From Oceanobacillus caeni (lineage in GTDB: Bacteria > Bacillota > Bacilli > Bacillales > Amphibacillaceae), in contig NZ_JAHHXM010000009.1 of assembly GCF_019037185.1 (NCBI RefSeq), positions 1 through 64,000 on the forward strand: DNA of 64,000 nucleotides. Direction: 5' to 3'. Shown here piece after piece: positions 46,809-56,700 of the stretch. The position numbers were made by a program, and so were the translations under genes. Under the pieces are notes generated by a model. That model did no database searches, was not told where the DNA came from, and saw nothing but the letters and a program-made list of their open reading frames with translations. The first letter of the stretch is position 1, and each line of letters starts with the position of its first letter.

Positions 46809-48152
46809 TTATTTACTCGTTTCAAACAATTCCTTTTTCCGCCATTTTCCGTAACGGAAGTACATAAAAGCAAATACACTACTTATTAGAAAACTCGATC
46901 CCATACCAAGCGCAATACCTATTTCTCCAAACAGTTTAGATAAAAAGGCTGTTAAGGGGAACCGCAAAATCCAAAAGGAAATTATATTTAATACTAACAC
47001 TTGATACATCGCACCAGCAGCACGTACAATTCCATTTAAAACGAAATTAATTCCCAAGAACGGATAACATAATGCAATAATCTGTAAGTACATTTCCCCA
47101 AATTGTACTGCCGTATCATCACGTATAAATAATTTCATCCCAAATTCCGCAAAAAATAAAACAAGAACTCCAACAAATAACATAATGGCAAAGTTATACA
47201 AAACACTATATTTAGCTATTTTACTTACCCTATCCCAATTCTTCATTCCAATATTTTGTCCAGCCATACTCGTTACCGCTGCACTTAATGCGTGAGCCGG
47301 AAGTAACAGTAAACTATCAAGTCTTTGTGCGGCACTAAATCCAGCAACTACACCGGAACCAAATGTTGTTACGACACTCATAATAGCAGCAGACCCGGCG
47401 GATATGACGGCCATTTGTAATCCAGATGGAATACCTAAATGGAAGATCAACCGTGCCTCTTTCCAGGAAGGTAATTTTGGTAAGGTAAATGGCGCGAGCT
47501 TTCTTTTTAAGACATAAACAAGCCCAATAAGAAAGGCAAATCCTTGAGATGTGATAGTTGCAATCGCTGCACCATCCACACCCCAATTAAAAACAGAGAT
47601 GAACAATGGGTCCAATACGACATTCAGTAACACCGCAATCGTCACAAAGTACATTGGGGTTTTACTATCCCCTATAGCACGAAGTACCGTACTAATGAAG
47701 TTGTATCCAAACAGAAATAAAATCCCTAGAAAATTTATACGTAAATAACGATTAGCCTCTTCCATCATTACTTCAGGTGTACCTAATAGAGACAATAGCC
47801 CATCCGTAAAAATAAAACCCAATATACCTAAGACTAATGCCATGGCAGTTATAATGACTACAAATGCATTTAAATAACTTACCAATCCTTCTTCATTATC
47901 ACGACCTTTTTGCTGAGAAAGAATCGTTAATGCTGCATTGTTTAATCCAATAATAAAAGAAAGAACTGTAAATATAATCGTACCGGAAACCGCTACAGCA
48001 CCTAAAGCATTAGCTCCAAGTAAATTCCCAACCCACAGACTATCAACAAATTGGTAGGACGTTTGCAATAAGTTGGCAATTAGAATGGGACCAGAGAAAC
48101 CAATGAGTTGCTTTAAAATATTTCCTTGTGTAAAATCATACTGCTTTTTCAT
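46809..48152 (-). CDS. MATE family efflux transporter
   Basis: This is a 447-residue protein with twelve helices in two homologous halves. The N-terminus MKKQYDFTQGNILKQLIGFSGPILIANLLQTSYQFVDSLWVG is typical of NorM/DinF-branch MATE pumps in Firmicutes. It has LLPAHALSAAVTSMAGQNIG in the second half. It exports cationic drugs by Na+ or H+ antiport; the specific substrate is unknown. ATG 48152 follows AGAGGCTTTTAGA. Confidence 0.93.
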   Translation of the reverse strand: MKKQYDFTQGNILKQLIGFSGPILIANLLQTSYQFVDSLWVGNLLGANALGAVAVSGTIIFTVLSFIIGLNNAALTILSQQKGRDNEEGLVSYLNAFVVIITAMALVLGILGFIFTDGLLSLLGTPEVMMEEANRYLRINFLGILFLFGYNFISTVLRAIGDSKTPMYFVTIAVLLNVVLDPLFISVFNWGVDGAAIATITSQGFAFLIGLVYVLKRKLAPFTLPKLPSWKEARLIFHLGIPSGLQMAVISAGSAAIMSVVTTFGSGVVAGFSAAQRLDSLLLLPAHALSAAVTSMAGQNIGMKNWDRVSKIAKYSVLYNFAIMLFVGVLVLFFAEFGMKLFIRDDTAVQFGEMYLQIIALCYPFLGINFVLNGIVRAAGAMYQVLVLNIISFWILRFPLTAFLSKLFGEIGIALGMGSSFLISSVFAFMYFRYGKWRKKELFETSK

Positions 48153-48245
48153 TCTAAAAGCCTCTTTCTTTTATATATAGGACACTACGAATCTATTTGT
48201 TATTACTACTATATCAAAAATACGTAATAGTCTCTCGCCAAAAAG

Positions 48246-48284
48246 AGAAAAACTCGGCATTTTAAAATCAATGCCGATTTTTCT
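48246..48284 (-). terminator. Terminator of the TRAP operon
   Basis: AATCGGCAT pairs with ATGCCGAGT, followed by TTTTCTC on the minus strand. Confidence 0.78.
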
Positions 48285-48292
48285 AATGCATA

Positions 48293-50311
48293 TTAAGCAC
48301 TTACCATTTTTTCCTTATCGTTATCCTTATTTTTTGTCATAAATTGAATTGCCACTAAGACAACAAATATTCCAAAGCCTATAAAATCTGAATACCCTTC
48401 TGGATAGATTAACATCAATCCTGCAATAACCGCAATGATTCTCTCAACCCAGTGTAGTTTACGGTACCAGTACCCAATTAACCCGGCACCAATTGCAATC
48501 ATACCGATGATTGCGGTGATTAATGATATGATTACTGCCCCAGCGGTTGCATCGATCATCAATAGGACTGGATTTAATATAAACATATATGGAATAATAT
48601 ATGCTGCAATCGCAAGCTTCGATGCATTTAGAGCTGTTCGTATTGGCTCTCCACCAGATATTCCCGTTGCAGCAAATGCAGCTAAAGCAACAGGAGGTGT
48701 TATATCTGCTACAATACCGAAAAAGAACACAAACATATGTGCAGCTAAAATAGGAATCATGACGGGTAATTGGTCGTTTAATGCAATAATAGCAGGTAGA
48801 GCAATGGTTGAAGTAATGATATAGTTAGCGGTTGTAGGTGAACCCATTCCTATAATTATGGATGTGATCATCGTGAACACTAAGGTTAACATTAACTGGA
48901 CCTCAACTGAATTTGCAAGTGTACCTGCAAGATCAACTAAACCATTCCCAAGTTTCAAACCTAATCCGGTTTTAGTTACAACACCAACAATAATACCCGC
49001 ACAAGCTGTTGCAGCTGCAACACCTAAAGCTGTACGTGCGCCATCCGTGAGCGCAGTAATAATCTTGCCAAACGTGAATTTACCTTCATGTAAGAACATA
49101 TTTGTATCTTTACTAAACATACTTACAGCAATGGTAAATAGGATCCCATAAATTGCTGTTCTTTCAATACTAAAGCCAGCAAATAAGAAATATACGATAG
49201 CGAAGATTGGTACTAATAAATAAACCTTCTTCCATACTTCTTTTCTATCTGGCATTTCCTCTTTGGAAAGTCCCGTTAAGCCCAATCTCTTTGCTTCAAA
49301 GTGGGTCATAATCCATATTCCTGCAAAGTAAAGGATGGCGGGAATCGCTGCCGCCTTTGCAATATCCCAATAAGGAACACCAGCAAATTCAATCATTAAA
49401 AATGCAGCTGCCCCCATAATTGGCGGCATAATTTGCCCACCAGTAGAGGCTGCGGCTTCTACTGCACCAGCAAAGTTTGGTTTATATCCTAAACGTTTCA
49501 TCATTGGAATCGTATAGGATCCAGTTGTTACCGTATTTGCAACGGAACTTCCAGAAATCGTTCCATTTAATGCACTTGAGAAAATAGCTACCTTTGCAGG
49601 ACCACCAACACGACGCCCAGCTATTGCAATAGCTAAATCATTAAAATATAATCCTACACCGCTTTGGACAAGGAATGCACCAAATAGCAAGAATAAAAAG
49701 ATGTATGTGGAAGATACTTGTAACGGTGTACCTAAGATACCCTCTGTTGTAAAGAACATCGTATTAATTAATTGACCTAGATCAAGTCCTCTATGCGCTA
49801 GCATTCCTGGCATATACGGTCCAAAATAAGCATAAAGGAGAAATATAATTGCAATAATCGTTATTGGAAGACCTACTGCACGTCTTGTAGCTTCAAGAAC
49901 GAGTAATATAGCTATACCGCCGATAATCATTTCGGCATTATCAATACCACCTACTTGTTGTACTAGCTTATCGTAAAAGACAGGCCAATAACCTGTAACA
50001 ATGATAGATAAAACAATTAAAATCCAATCATACCAAATAACTCTATCTTTTTTCATTCCACGCTTAGCCGGGAATAGAAAATAGATAAGTGATAAAGCAA
50101 AACCTAAGTGAATCGTTCGTTGAATATAAGCTGTGAATACTCCGAATGCACCAGTATAGAGTTGGAATAGTGAAAATGCAATTAATCCGATGAATACGAT
50201 CCAACCCGCAGCTCCAGTCAGTTTCCTTGTGTTTGATTCCACATCATACTTTTCGAGCAATTTCTGTTGTTCTTCCTCTGTTAATTGCTGATTTTCCTTT
50301 TGTTCACTCAT
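48293..50311 (-). CDS. TRAP transporter fused permease (DctQM type, TAXI class)
   Basis: This is a 672-residue membrane protein with about eighteen helices. A small N-terminal part (DctQ-like) is fused to a DctM-like part with GAFLVQSGVGLYFNDLAIAIAG, NGTISGSSVANTVTTGSYTIPMM, EAAASTGGQIMPPIMGAAAF and GMGSPTTANYI. It imports organic acids with Na+ using the solute-binding protein encoded upstream. It overlaps the DUF1850 gene by eight bases. ATG 50311 lies inside the end of that gene with GGGGGGAGTGGAGATTC upstream. Confidence 0.95.
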   Translation of the reverse strand: MSEQKENQQLTEEEQQKLLEKYDVESNTRKLTGAAGWIVFIGLIAFSLFQLYTGAFGVFTAYIQRTIHLGFALSLIYFLFPAKRGMKKDRVIWYDWILIVLSIIVTGYWPVFYDKLVQQVGGIDNAEMIIGGIAILLVLEATRRAVGLPITIIAIIFLLYAYFGPYMPGMLAHRGLDLGQLINTMFFTTEGILGTPLQVSSTYIFLFLLFGAFLVQSGVGLYFNDLAIAIAGRRVGGPAKVAIFSSALNGTISGSSVANTVTTGSYTIPMMKRLGYKPNFAGAVEAAASTGGQIMPPIMGAAAFLMIEFAGVPYWDIAKAAAIPAILYFAGIWIMTHFEAKRLGLTGLSKEEMPDRKEVWKKVYLLVPIFAIVYFLFAGFSIERTAIYGILFTIAVSMFSKDTNMFLHEGKFTFGKIITALTDGARTALGVAAATACAGIIVGVVTKTGLGLKLGNGLVDLAGTLANSVEVQLMLTLVFTMITSIIIGMGSPTTANYIITSTIALPAIIALNDQLPVMIPILAAHMFVFFFGIVADITPPVALAAFAATGISGGEPIRTALNASKLAIAAYIIPYMFILNPVLLMIDATAGAVIISLITAIIGMIAIGAGLIGYWYRKLHWVERIIAVIAGLMLIYPEGYSDFIGFGIFVVLVAIQFMTKNKDNDKEKMVSA

Positions 50312-50834
50312 GAATCTCCACTCCCCCCATCATTTCCCATAGTGAAATACTTTTTACTTTAATCGTAAACCAAGCCCCAGGCTCAAAGTAATCATTGAAC
50401 CAAACCATATGTTGGTCTTCATTATCTTTCGTACCCCAAACAAGGCGGTTTTCGGATACAGTTTTTCCATTACGTACTTTTATTTCCGGGAATACATTAT
50501 CCATATTCTTTATATGATACTTTCCATCTTCGTATACAAAGGTCTCCCCTTCTTCAGCATTAGATGGCATCCCGATTCCAAATTCTTCATACACAAACTC
50601 ATACTGTTTTATTTCTAAGTCTTTAGTTACTTTATATTTTTCAACGACATCTGTTAAGTGAATAGAATGTTTAAAGATTATTTGGAAAGTATCTCCTTTT
50701 TTAATAGGCAAAAAGGCTTCGATATTAGGTGTGTTTTCTTTATAAAACACTAATGCCGTTCGAAAGGGAATAAACAAAGCAATGATTAAAATTAATAGCA
50801 TTACGAAGGAAAGAAGTAATCTTTTATATTTCAT
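50304..50834 (-). CDS. DUF1850 protein of the TRAP-TAXI operon
   Basis: This 176-residue protein has one N-terminal transmembrane helix (residues about 5-27) and an extracytoplasmic domain with IIFKHSIHLTDVVEKYKV and YEEFGIGMPSNAEEGE. The HS...V and YxxFGxGMP patterns are typical of DUF1850. Family members are commonly encoded between the binding protein and the permease of TAXI-TRAP systems; their function is unknown. ATG 50834 follows ATAGGTGGACAGTCTA, better than the GTG at 50846. Confidence 0.87.
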   Translation of the reverse strand: MKYKRLLLSFVMLLILIIALFIPFRTALVFYKENTPNIEAFLPIKKGDTFQIIFKHSIHLTDVVEKYKVTKDLEIKQYEFVYEEFGIGMPSNAEEGETFVYEDGKYHIKNMDNVFPEIKVRNGKTVSENRLVWGTKDNEDQHMVWFNDYFEPGAWFTIKVKSISLWEMMGGVEIHE

Positions 50835-50897
50835 TAGACTGTCCACCTATTCGATTCCTGAATATGTATAGAGGAACGAAACGGATTATAGTAAAAG

Positions 50898-50946
50898 AAT
50901 GCCGGCAGCAAACACCTATATCAACAATAGGATTGACAGCCGGCCA
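50898..50946 (-). terminator. Intra-operon hairpin after the solute-binding protein gene
   Basis: GCCGGC (50901-50906) pairs with GCCGGC (50939-50944), and CCTAT with ATAGG inside. A weak T-run (ATTCTTTTA) follows on the minus strand. It sits in the gap between the binding protein gene and the DUF1850 gene, so it may partly terminate or stabilise the upstream message. Confidence 0.6.
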
Positions 50947-50961
50947 TTTAACTAATTTATA

Positions 50962-51972
50962 TTACTCAAGTAATCCCGCTTCTTTAAAGTACTTCTCAGC
51001 ACCTGGATGTAAGTCAACATCAATACCATCTAAAGCGGATTCTTTCTTAATAAACTCACCTTTAGAGTGAGAAATTTGATCTACATTCTCATAAAGAGCT
51101 TTTGTAATGTCATACACTACATCCTCAGAAAGAGAATCGGTAACCGCTAGCATAGCAAGTACAGCTACTGTATTTACATCCTCTTCAAGTCCATATGTTC
51201 CTTCAGTAATTGTATCTGCTGCATAATATGGGTATTTTTCCACCAATTCATCTATTTTTTCTTGTGCAATAGGAACGATACTAACGTCTGTAGTAGCCCC
51301 TAAACCTTCTACAGCACCAGTAGGAGTTCCAGCTGTAATAAATGCCGCATCAATATTTCCATCTTGAATTCCACCAGTAGACTCACCGAAGTCTAGGTTT
51401 TGAGCTTTAATATCATCCATTGTTAATCCGTGAATTTCTAAGATTTGTTCTGCATTAATATAAGTTCCGGATCCCGGCGCACCAACAGAAACAGTTTTAC
51501 CTTTTAAATCTTCTACTGATTCTATACCTGAGTTAGCATTCGTAACAATTTGAATAGTTTCCGGATACAATGATCCTAATGCTAGTACATTATCAACTGG
51601 TTTCCCATCAAATGCGTTTATCCCCTCAACCGCATTTGCAATAACGTCAGTTTGTACAAATGCAAGTTCTGCTTCCCCTTCTTGTAGAGAAATCACATTA
51701 TCTGCAGAAGCATTTGAAGATACAGCGTCTGTTTGAATTCCTGTTTCATCTGTAATGATTTTCGCCATTTCTCCACCTAGTGGATAATATGTACCACTAG
51801 TACCACCAGTAAGCATACTTAAGAATTTTGGCTTTTCTGCCGCTTCATCATTTCCTGAATCAGATCCCGCGTCAGTTGTTGAAGCGCTATCATTACTGCC
51901 ACCACCACATGCAGCTAAAAATAATGCCAGTACTAAAAGCATGGCAACTGACAAGAGTGTTTTCTTTTTCAT
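50962..51972 (-). CDS. TAXI-family TRAP solute-binding lipoprotein
   Basis: This is a 336-residue exported lipoprotein. Its signal peptide ends in a lipobox (LFLAACGGGSN, lipidated Cys21). The mature TAXI domain has LTGGTSGTYYPLGGEMAKIITD and KTVSVGAPGSGTYINAEQIL. It captures an anionic substrate for the fused permease; glutamate or dicarboxylates are common but not established here. ATG 51972 follows AAAAGGGGGATTGTTTTT. It is the first gene of the three-gene operon. Confidence 0.95.
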   Translation of the reverse strand: MKKKTLLSVAMLLVLALFLAACGGGSNDSASTTDAGSDSGNDEAAEKPKFLSMLTGGTSGTYYPLGGEMAKIITDETGIQTDAVSSNASADNVISLQEGEAELAFVQTDVIANAVEGINAFDGKPVDNVLALGSLYPETIQIVTNANSGIESVEDLKGKTVSVGAPGSGTYINAEQILEIHGLTMDDIKAQNLDFGESTGGIQDGNIDAAFITAGTPTGAVEGLGATTDVSIVPIAQEKIDELVEKYPYYAADTITEGTYGLEEDVNTVAVLAMLAVTDSLSEDVVYDITKALYENVDQISHSKGEFIKKESALDGIDVDLHPGAEKYFKEAGLLE

Positions 51973-52105
51973 AAAAACAATCCCCCTTTTATTTTTATAA
52001 AACTTACCAACCTTATTCTATTATACTCCAATTATAATTGTCAAATAATTCCCCATTTATGTACTGTTTGGAATTTACAATTTCCAAATCATTTATAGTT
52101 TATAT

Positions 52106-52117
52106 GAAGGTACCTTC
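52106..52117. promoter_or_regulatory. Perfect 12-bp palindrome (possible operator)
   Basis: GAAGGTACCTTC abuts the -35 box at 52118. Its GTACC core recurs in the second palindrome at 52176. Confidence 0.5.
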
Positions 52118-52146
52118 TTGACAATATTATGAAGATTCAATATGAT
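52118..52146 (+). promoter_or_regulatory. Sigma-A promoter for the regulator gene
   Basis: TTGACA (52118-52123) and TATGAT (52141-52146) are 17 bases apart, about 150 bases upstream of the gene at 52297. Confidence 0.8.
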
Positions 52147-52175
52147 AATAACAATGGATTATTAGTTCATTATCT

Positions 52176-52192
52176 GTGATAGTACCTATCAC
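52176..52192. promoter_or_regulatory. Perfect palindrome downstream of the promoter (possible operator)
   Basis: GTGATAGTACCTATCAC has seven-base perfect arms around TAC. It lies in the 5' leader of the regulator transcript, centred about 72 bp from the first palindrome (about seven helical turns). Confidence 0.5.
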
Positions 52193-52296
52193 TTTTACAA
52201 GATGTTAAATAATAATTTTAATAGCTATTCTACAACTTACGAATTCTTCCATCATAGTATATCTATTATATAGTTAGAAAAGGAGTAATAAATGCT

Positions 52297-53574
52297 ATGA
52301 ACGTAAAAGCTGCTGTATTTGGAAGAGAAGAATCCATTGTAAAATTAAGCGAGATTGCCAATAGAGAGAATACAATTGAACTTGTCCCATTTACATATAG
52401 GAACGAAAGTGAAACAGCCGAATTAATTGAAAGGGCTTTCATGTGTGGTGTTTACATTTTTACCGAAGCTCTCTCCTCTTTATATGTAAAAGACAGAATT
52501 AAAAGAAAGCGGTTACCTACCGTTTTTGTACAACATGATGAGCATATGACTCTTATAAATCTATTCTTGCAAAGGAATTCTGGATATTCTCTAAATCGTT
52601 TCTCCATTGATATCGATAACGAAAATGTAGTGAAAGAAGTTCTTCGCGATTTAAAGATTAACAATAATGAAATCTATATCTATGATTACGGGCTAAAAAC
52701 AGATCCTTCCGTTGATTCCATCGTTGACTATCATTCCAAGCTTTGGTCGGAAGGAAAGATTGATTATGTTATTACTTCGGTTAAAAGTGTTGTCGACAAA
52801 TTAAGAATAATGAATATACCAGTTCACTCCATGGTAACTCCGGAAGCTAACTTAAAAAAGGTGTTAGAACAAGCAAAATCTATCATTCGATTCGATTCAA
52901 ACATCGGTGCACAAGTTGTAAGTGGGCATATTCAAATTAAAGATCCAAATACGATTTCTAAACAGAAATTAAAAGAAGTAATGGAAAAATTATCAGTGAT
53001 TCTTGAGAAGTTTAGTAAAAAAACCGATGTATCCTTCTATCAGGTCAATGATCATGAAATTATTCTTTTCGGTACAAAAGCACTAATACACCATTTAACC
53101 AATCATTATCGTGATTTTCCTTTACTTAGAGAAATTAAAAACGATCTTAAAGTACCTATGAATATTGGGTATGGACTAGGGCTAACTGCCAAGCAATCTA
53201 GTATCAATGCGAAGATTGCTCTTGAAACATGCAATGGAGCAGATGACAGCAAATGCTATATCGTAAATGAAAGGCAAGAAGTGATTGGGCCGATTGGGGT
53301 TAAAAAGGAATTCGATGCATCCAAACTATATCACGCGCTTATTCATAAAGCTCGATTAAATAACGAACTATCCTATAATTTTATTGACTTTATCCGTACG
53401 CGAAATAATGAACCATTCTCCTCCAATGATATTGCTAATTATTATAAAGTGACAAAAAGGAGCGCAGAAAGAACAGTTAATAAACTATTAAGTGGTGACG
53501 TTATCCGCGTGTCAGGAGAAGAACGCCCATACCAAAAAGGAAGACCGAGAAAACTATTTACCTTAAATCAATAA
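52297..53574 (+). CDS. Probable transcription regulator divergent from the TRAP operon
   Basis: This is a 425-residue soluble protein. The N-terminal part (about 1-210) looks like a Rossmann-type sensor similar to PrpR N-terminal domains (ELVPFTYRNESETAELIERAF). The middle (about 215-335) resembles a degenerate GGDEF or GTP-cyclohydrolase-III-like module (VPMNIGYGLGLTAKQSSINA). The C-terminus has a helix-turn-helix (FSSNDIANYYKVTKRSAERTVNKLL). It is likely to control the divergent TRAP-TAXI operon, by inference. ATG 52297 sits eleven bases after AGGAG; an ATG-CTA-TGA minigene at 52292 overlaps the start. Confidence 0.75.
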   Translation: MNVKAAVFGREESIVKLSEIANRENTIELVPFTYRNESETAELIERAFMCGVYIFTEALSSLYVKDRIKRKRLPTVFVQHDEHMTLINLFLQRNSGYSLNRFSIDIDNENVVKEVLRDLKINNNEIYIYDYGLKTDPSVDSIVDYHSKLWSEGKIDYVITSVKSVVDKLRIMNIPVHSMVTPEANLKKVLEQAKSIIRFDSNIGAQVVSGHIQIKDPNTISKQKLKEVMEKLSVILEKFSKKTDVSFYQVNDHEIILFGTKALIHHLTNHYRDFPLLREIKNDLKVPMNIGYGLGLTAKQSSINAKIALETCNGADDSKCYIVNERQEVIGPIGVKKEFDASKLYHALIHKARLNNELSYNFIDFIRTRNNEPFSSNDIANYYKVTKRSAERTVNKLLSGDVIRVSGEERPYQKGRPRKLFTLNQ

Positions 53575-53576
53575 GC

Positions 53577-53612
53577 TAAAGGCCAGATTCCTAAAGAATC
53601 TGGCCTTTGAAA
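53577..53612 (+). terminator. Hairpin after the regulator gene
   Basis: AAAGGCCAGATTC pairs with GAATCTGGCCTTT (53578-53608) with a five-base loop. The T-run is weak, so termination strength is uncertain. Confidence 0.75.
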
Positions 53613-53615
53613 TTT

Positions 53616-53715
53616 AACTGTAGCGAGACTGTTTCCATTTCCGTTCGTCGCTACGAAGCATAGGAGGTGCGAGTACAGGACATCGTGTTCTTAGACTGTA
53701 AGGGGCTTACGCTTT
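53616..53715. repeat. Possible remnant of a GC-richer repeat element
   Basis: The stretch has GTAGCGA against TCGCTAC as a stem (about 53622-53655). GAAGCATAGGAGGTGCGAGTAC and GTAAGGGGCTTACGC follow, both unusual for the AT-rich spacers here. No second copy is in the window, so its status as a repeat is uncertain. Confidence 0.3.
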
Positions 53716-53717
53716 TC

Positions 53718-56700
53718 TTATATGCTTAACAATTCCCGAACGTCATCTTCGCTTAGACTGGATAACATCGTCTCACCTGGTTGAATGACTTGGTCGATTA
53801 ATTCACGTTTCTTCTGTTGTAATTCATAAATCTTTTCCTCAATCGTACCTTCCGTAACAAGCCTTATTACCTGCACGACATTTTTTTGTCCAAATCGATG
53901 AGCTCGACCAGTCGCTTGATCTTCTACAGCAGGATTCCACCACAAATCATATAGAATAACCGTATCCGCTCCCGTAAGATTTAATCCCGTACCACCAGCT
54001 TTTAAGGAGATTAGGAAAATACTCTTTTCTCCGTTATTAAAACGTTCACTCATTTCTACTCTGTCTTTCGCATGGGTTTGGCCACTTAAATAGAAATAAT
54101 CAATATCTTCTTGATCCAATCTTTCCATAATGATTTCATGCATACTCGTGAATTGCGAAAAGATTAACATTCTACTCCCATTCGAAATAGTTGTTTTTAC
54201 CGTCTCCATCAGTTGTTCTAATTTCCCCGATTGTCCTTCATAGTTTTCAATAAACATGGATGGATGACAACAGATTTGTCTTAACCTTGTCAGTCCCGCC
54301 AATATCTTCATGCGGTTCTGATTAAAACCACTTTTTTTTATTGTTTGAGCAGCTTCTTGCTGAACTTGCCTTAAATAACCAACATATAATTCTTTCTGAT
54401 CTTTGGTTAACTCGGAGACATGAACCGATTCAATCTTATCAGGTAATTCCTTTAATACATCTTTCTTCAAGCGACGAAGAATGAACGGTCTTGTAATCAT
54501 AGCGATCTTTTCATTGGATAATTGCTTAAAATTCCGTTGATTAGGCATTAATCCCGGTAGAATAACCTGAAAGATAGCCCATAATTCGTCAATTGAGTTT
54601 TCAATCGGGGTTCCACTTAGAGCAAATTTTCTAGTTGCCCGAACCTCACGTATTGCTTTTGATGTTTTCGTTGCGTAATTTTTAATATATTGCGCTTCGT
54701 CCAAAATCAGTGTTTGAAACGTCATTTCACGATAAAGTTCAATATCTTGTCTTATCGTAGCATAGGAAGTAATCCAAACATCCATTCCCTTTAACTCTTT
54801 AATCTTTTCCTTCCGCTCCCCGGGTGTCCCCGTCATAATAGCAACATTCAAATCTGGGACAAATTTTTCAAACTCATTTTTCCAATTATAGACTACGGAA
54901 GACGGGGCAACAATTAGGTGTGGACCTTCAACCACTGGTTCAGAAGCTATATAAGCAATACTTTGTAAGGTCTTTCCTAGTCCCATATCATCAGCAAGAA
55001 TACCTCCAAGGTGATAATGACTTATTGATTTAAACCATTGAAACCCAGTTAGTTGATATTCCCTTAATGTAGCATGGAGGTTTTCTGGTAAGTCATAAAC
55101 CTGTTCTTCAGGAGATTTTAGATGATGTAATAATTTACGATAAGAAGAATCGTATCTCTTATCGGTTTGGATTAATTCATCTAATTGCATTCCCCGATAA
55201 ACAGGTACTTGGATATTCCCGTTATGGATATCTTGTTTCCCAATATCCATATCCTCTAAAAGTTGCTTAATAGAAGTAAACTTGTCACCTTCTAGAGAAA
55301 GTAGCGCTCCATCAGGTAATTTATAATAGCGTTTCTTTTCAATCACAGCGTCTAAAATCTTATTAATCTCTGAATTGTCCACTCCACCGATGTCAAAACC
55401 AATTTCTAATAAATTCGAGGATGACTCTAACCTGACATTTGTACTAGGGATTGGGTCTGTCTCCATTAGCATGTCGCGAATAGACGATGTTAAGAACAAT
55501 TCCACATTTTGGTCTAAAAGTGGCATCACATAATAAAGGAAATCATACATATCCTCTTCATCCGCCGTATGGATATATAGTTCCTTCCCATTATAATGAA
55601 AATTAGCATGCTCAATAAGTTGCATAATATCTTGTTCTTTTTCCACATCACGAATGATGATAACATCGCCTTGTTTTCGTCCATTAAACGGATCAATCAT
55701 GTGCTCACCATAATGATATTCCAATTTACCCGTGATCACATCGTCATTCATCTCTAAATACATTTTTGCTTTTAAAGGATATTGAATAATTTCAGAACGG
55801 ACTTTTTCTGATGTTTCTACCTTTCCAACCTTTTTTAGGGATGGTAATACTTCCGATACAAATGTATCTGCTTGTTCCTTCGTAATCGGTAGTTTTAAAT
55901 CTTCCATTCCAAATCCAATCATTTCTTGTACAATCGGTATTTGTTCCTTTTTAGGAAAGTAAAATGTCCCTTGAGCAAATAACACTTCATAAGAGCGGAA
56001 GTAAATTGCACCTTTCACATCTTCCATTGTTAACATTAAATCGTCATGAGTATTTTTTGTTAAGGAAAATTCAAAAGGTAATGCCTCTTCTTCAATACTT
56101 ATATTCGTATATACTTCATTTCCAGATTCTACTTTAAAGTCTCGTTGATATAATTTCTCCAGAAGGGTCTTAAATAGAAATGGTGGAATGACGATATTTC
56201 GTAAATCATTCATATTTCCTTGATAATGATAGAACCGGAATCCTTCATAGATTTCCTCGTTCTTACGAATGGATTGTAGCATTTCAAAAATTTCTAGATC
56301 TTGGTCATGAAAATAATGTGTATCCGAACTATATGTGAATTTCTTCGTGAAAAAGTGCTCTCGATTCTCTAAAGCATCGGAGATAAATTCGTATGCATCC
56401 TTCACCACATAACGATGATTAATACCCGCCTTTAATTCAATTAAAATTTGATTATCATAGGACCATTTACAAATGTATTCTACATGCATTGGTATTTTTC
56501 CGGTTACTATTTCTGAGTATGCATTAGAATGGGTAACCGAAGTAATTCTCTCCATAAACCGTCCAGTTAATTGATAATCATAATTTTTTGTAGGATTCGA
56601 ATTACCTTTTTCTTTATTAGCAATCGTTAATAAAGTTGCAACAATATGTTTACACGATCCAAATGTATCGAATGCTGGACAATCACAATACGTATGAACG

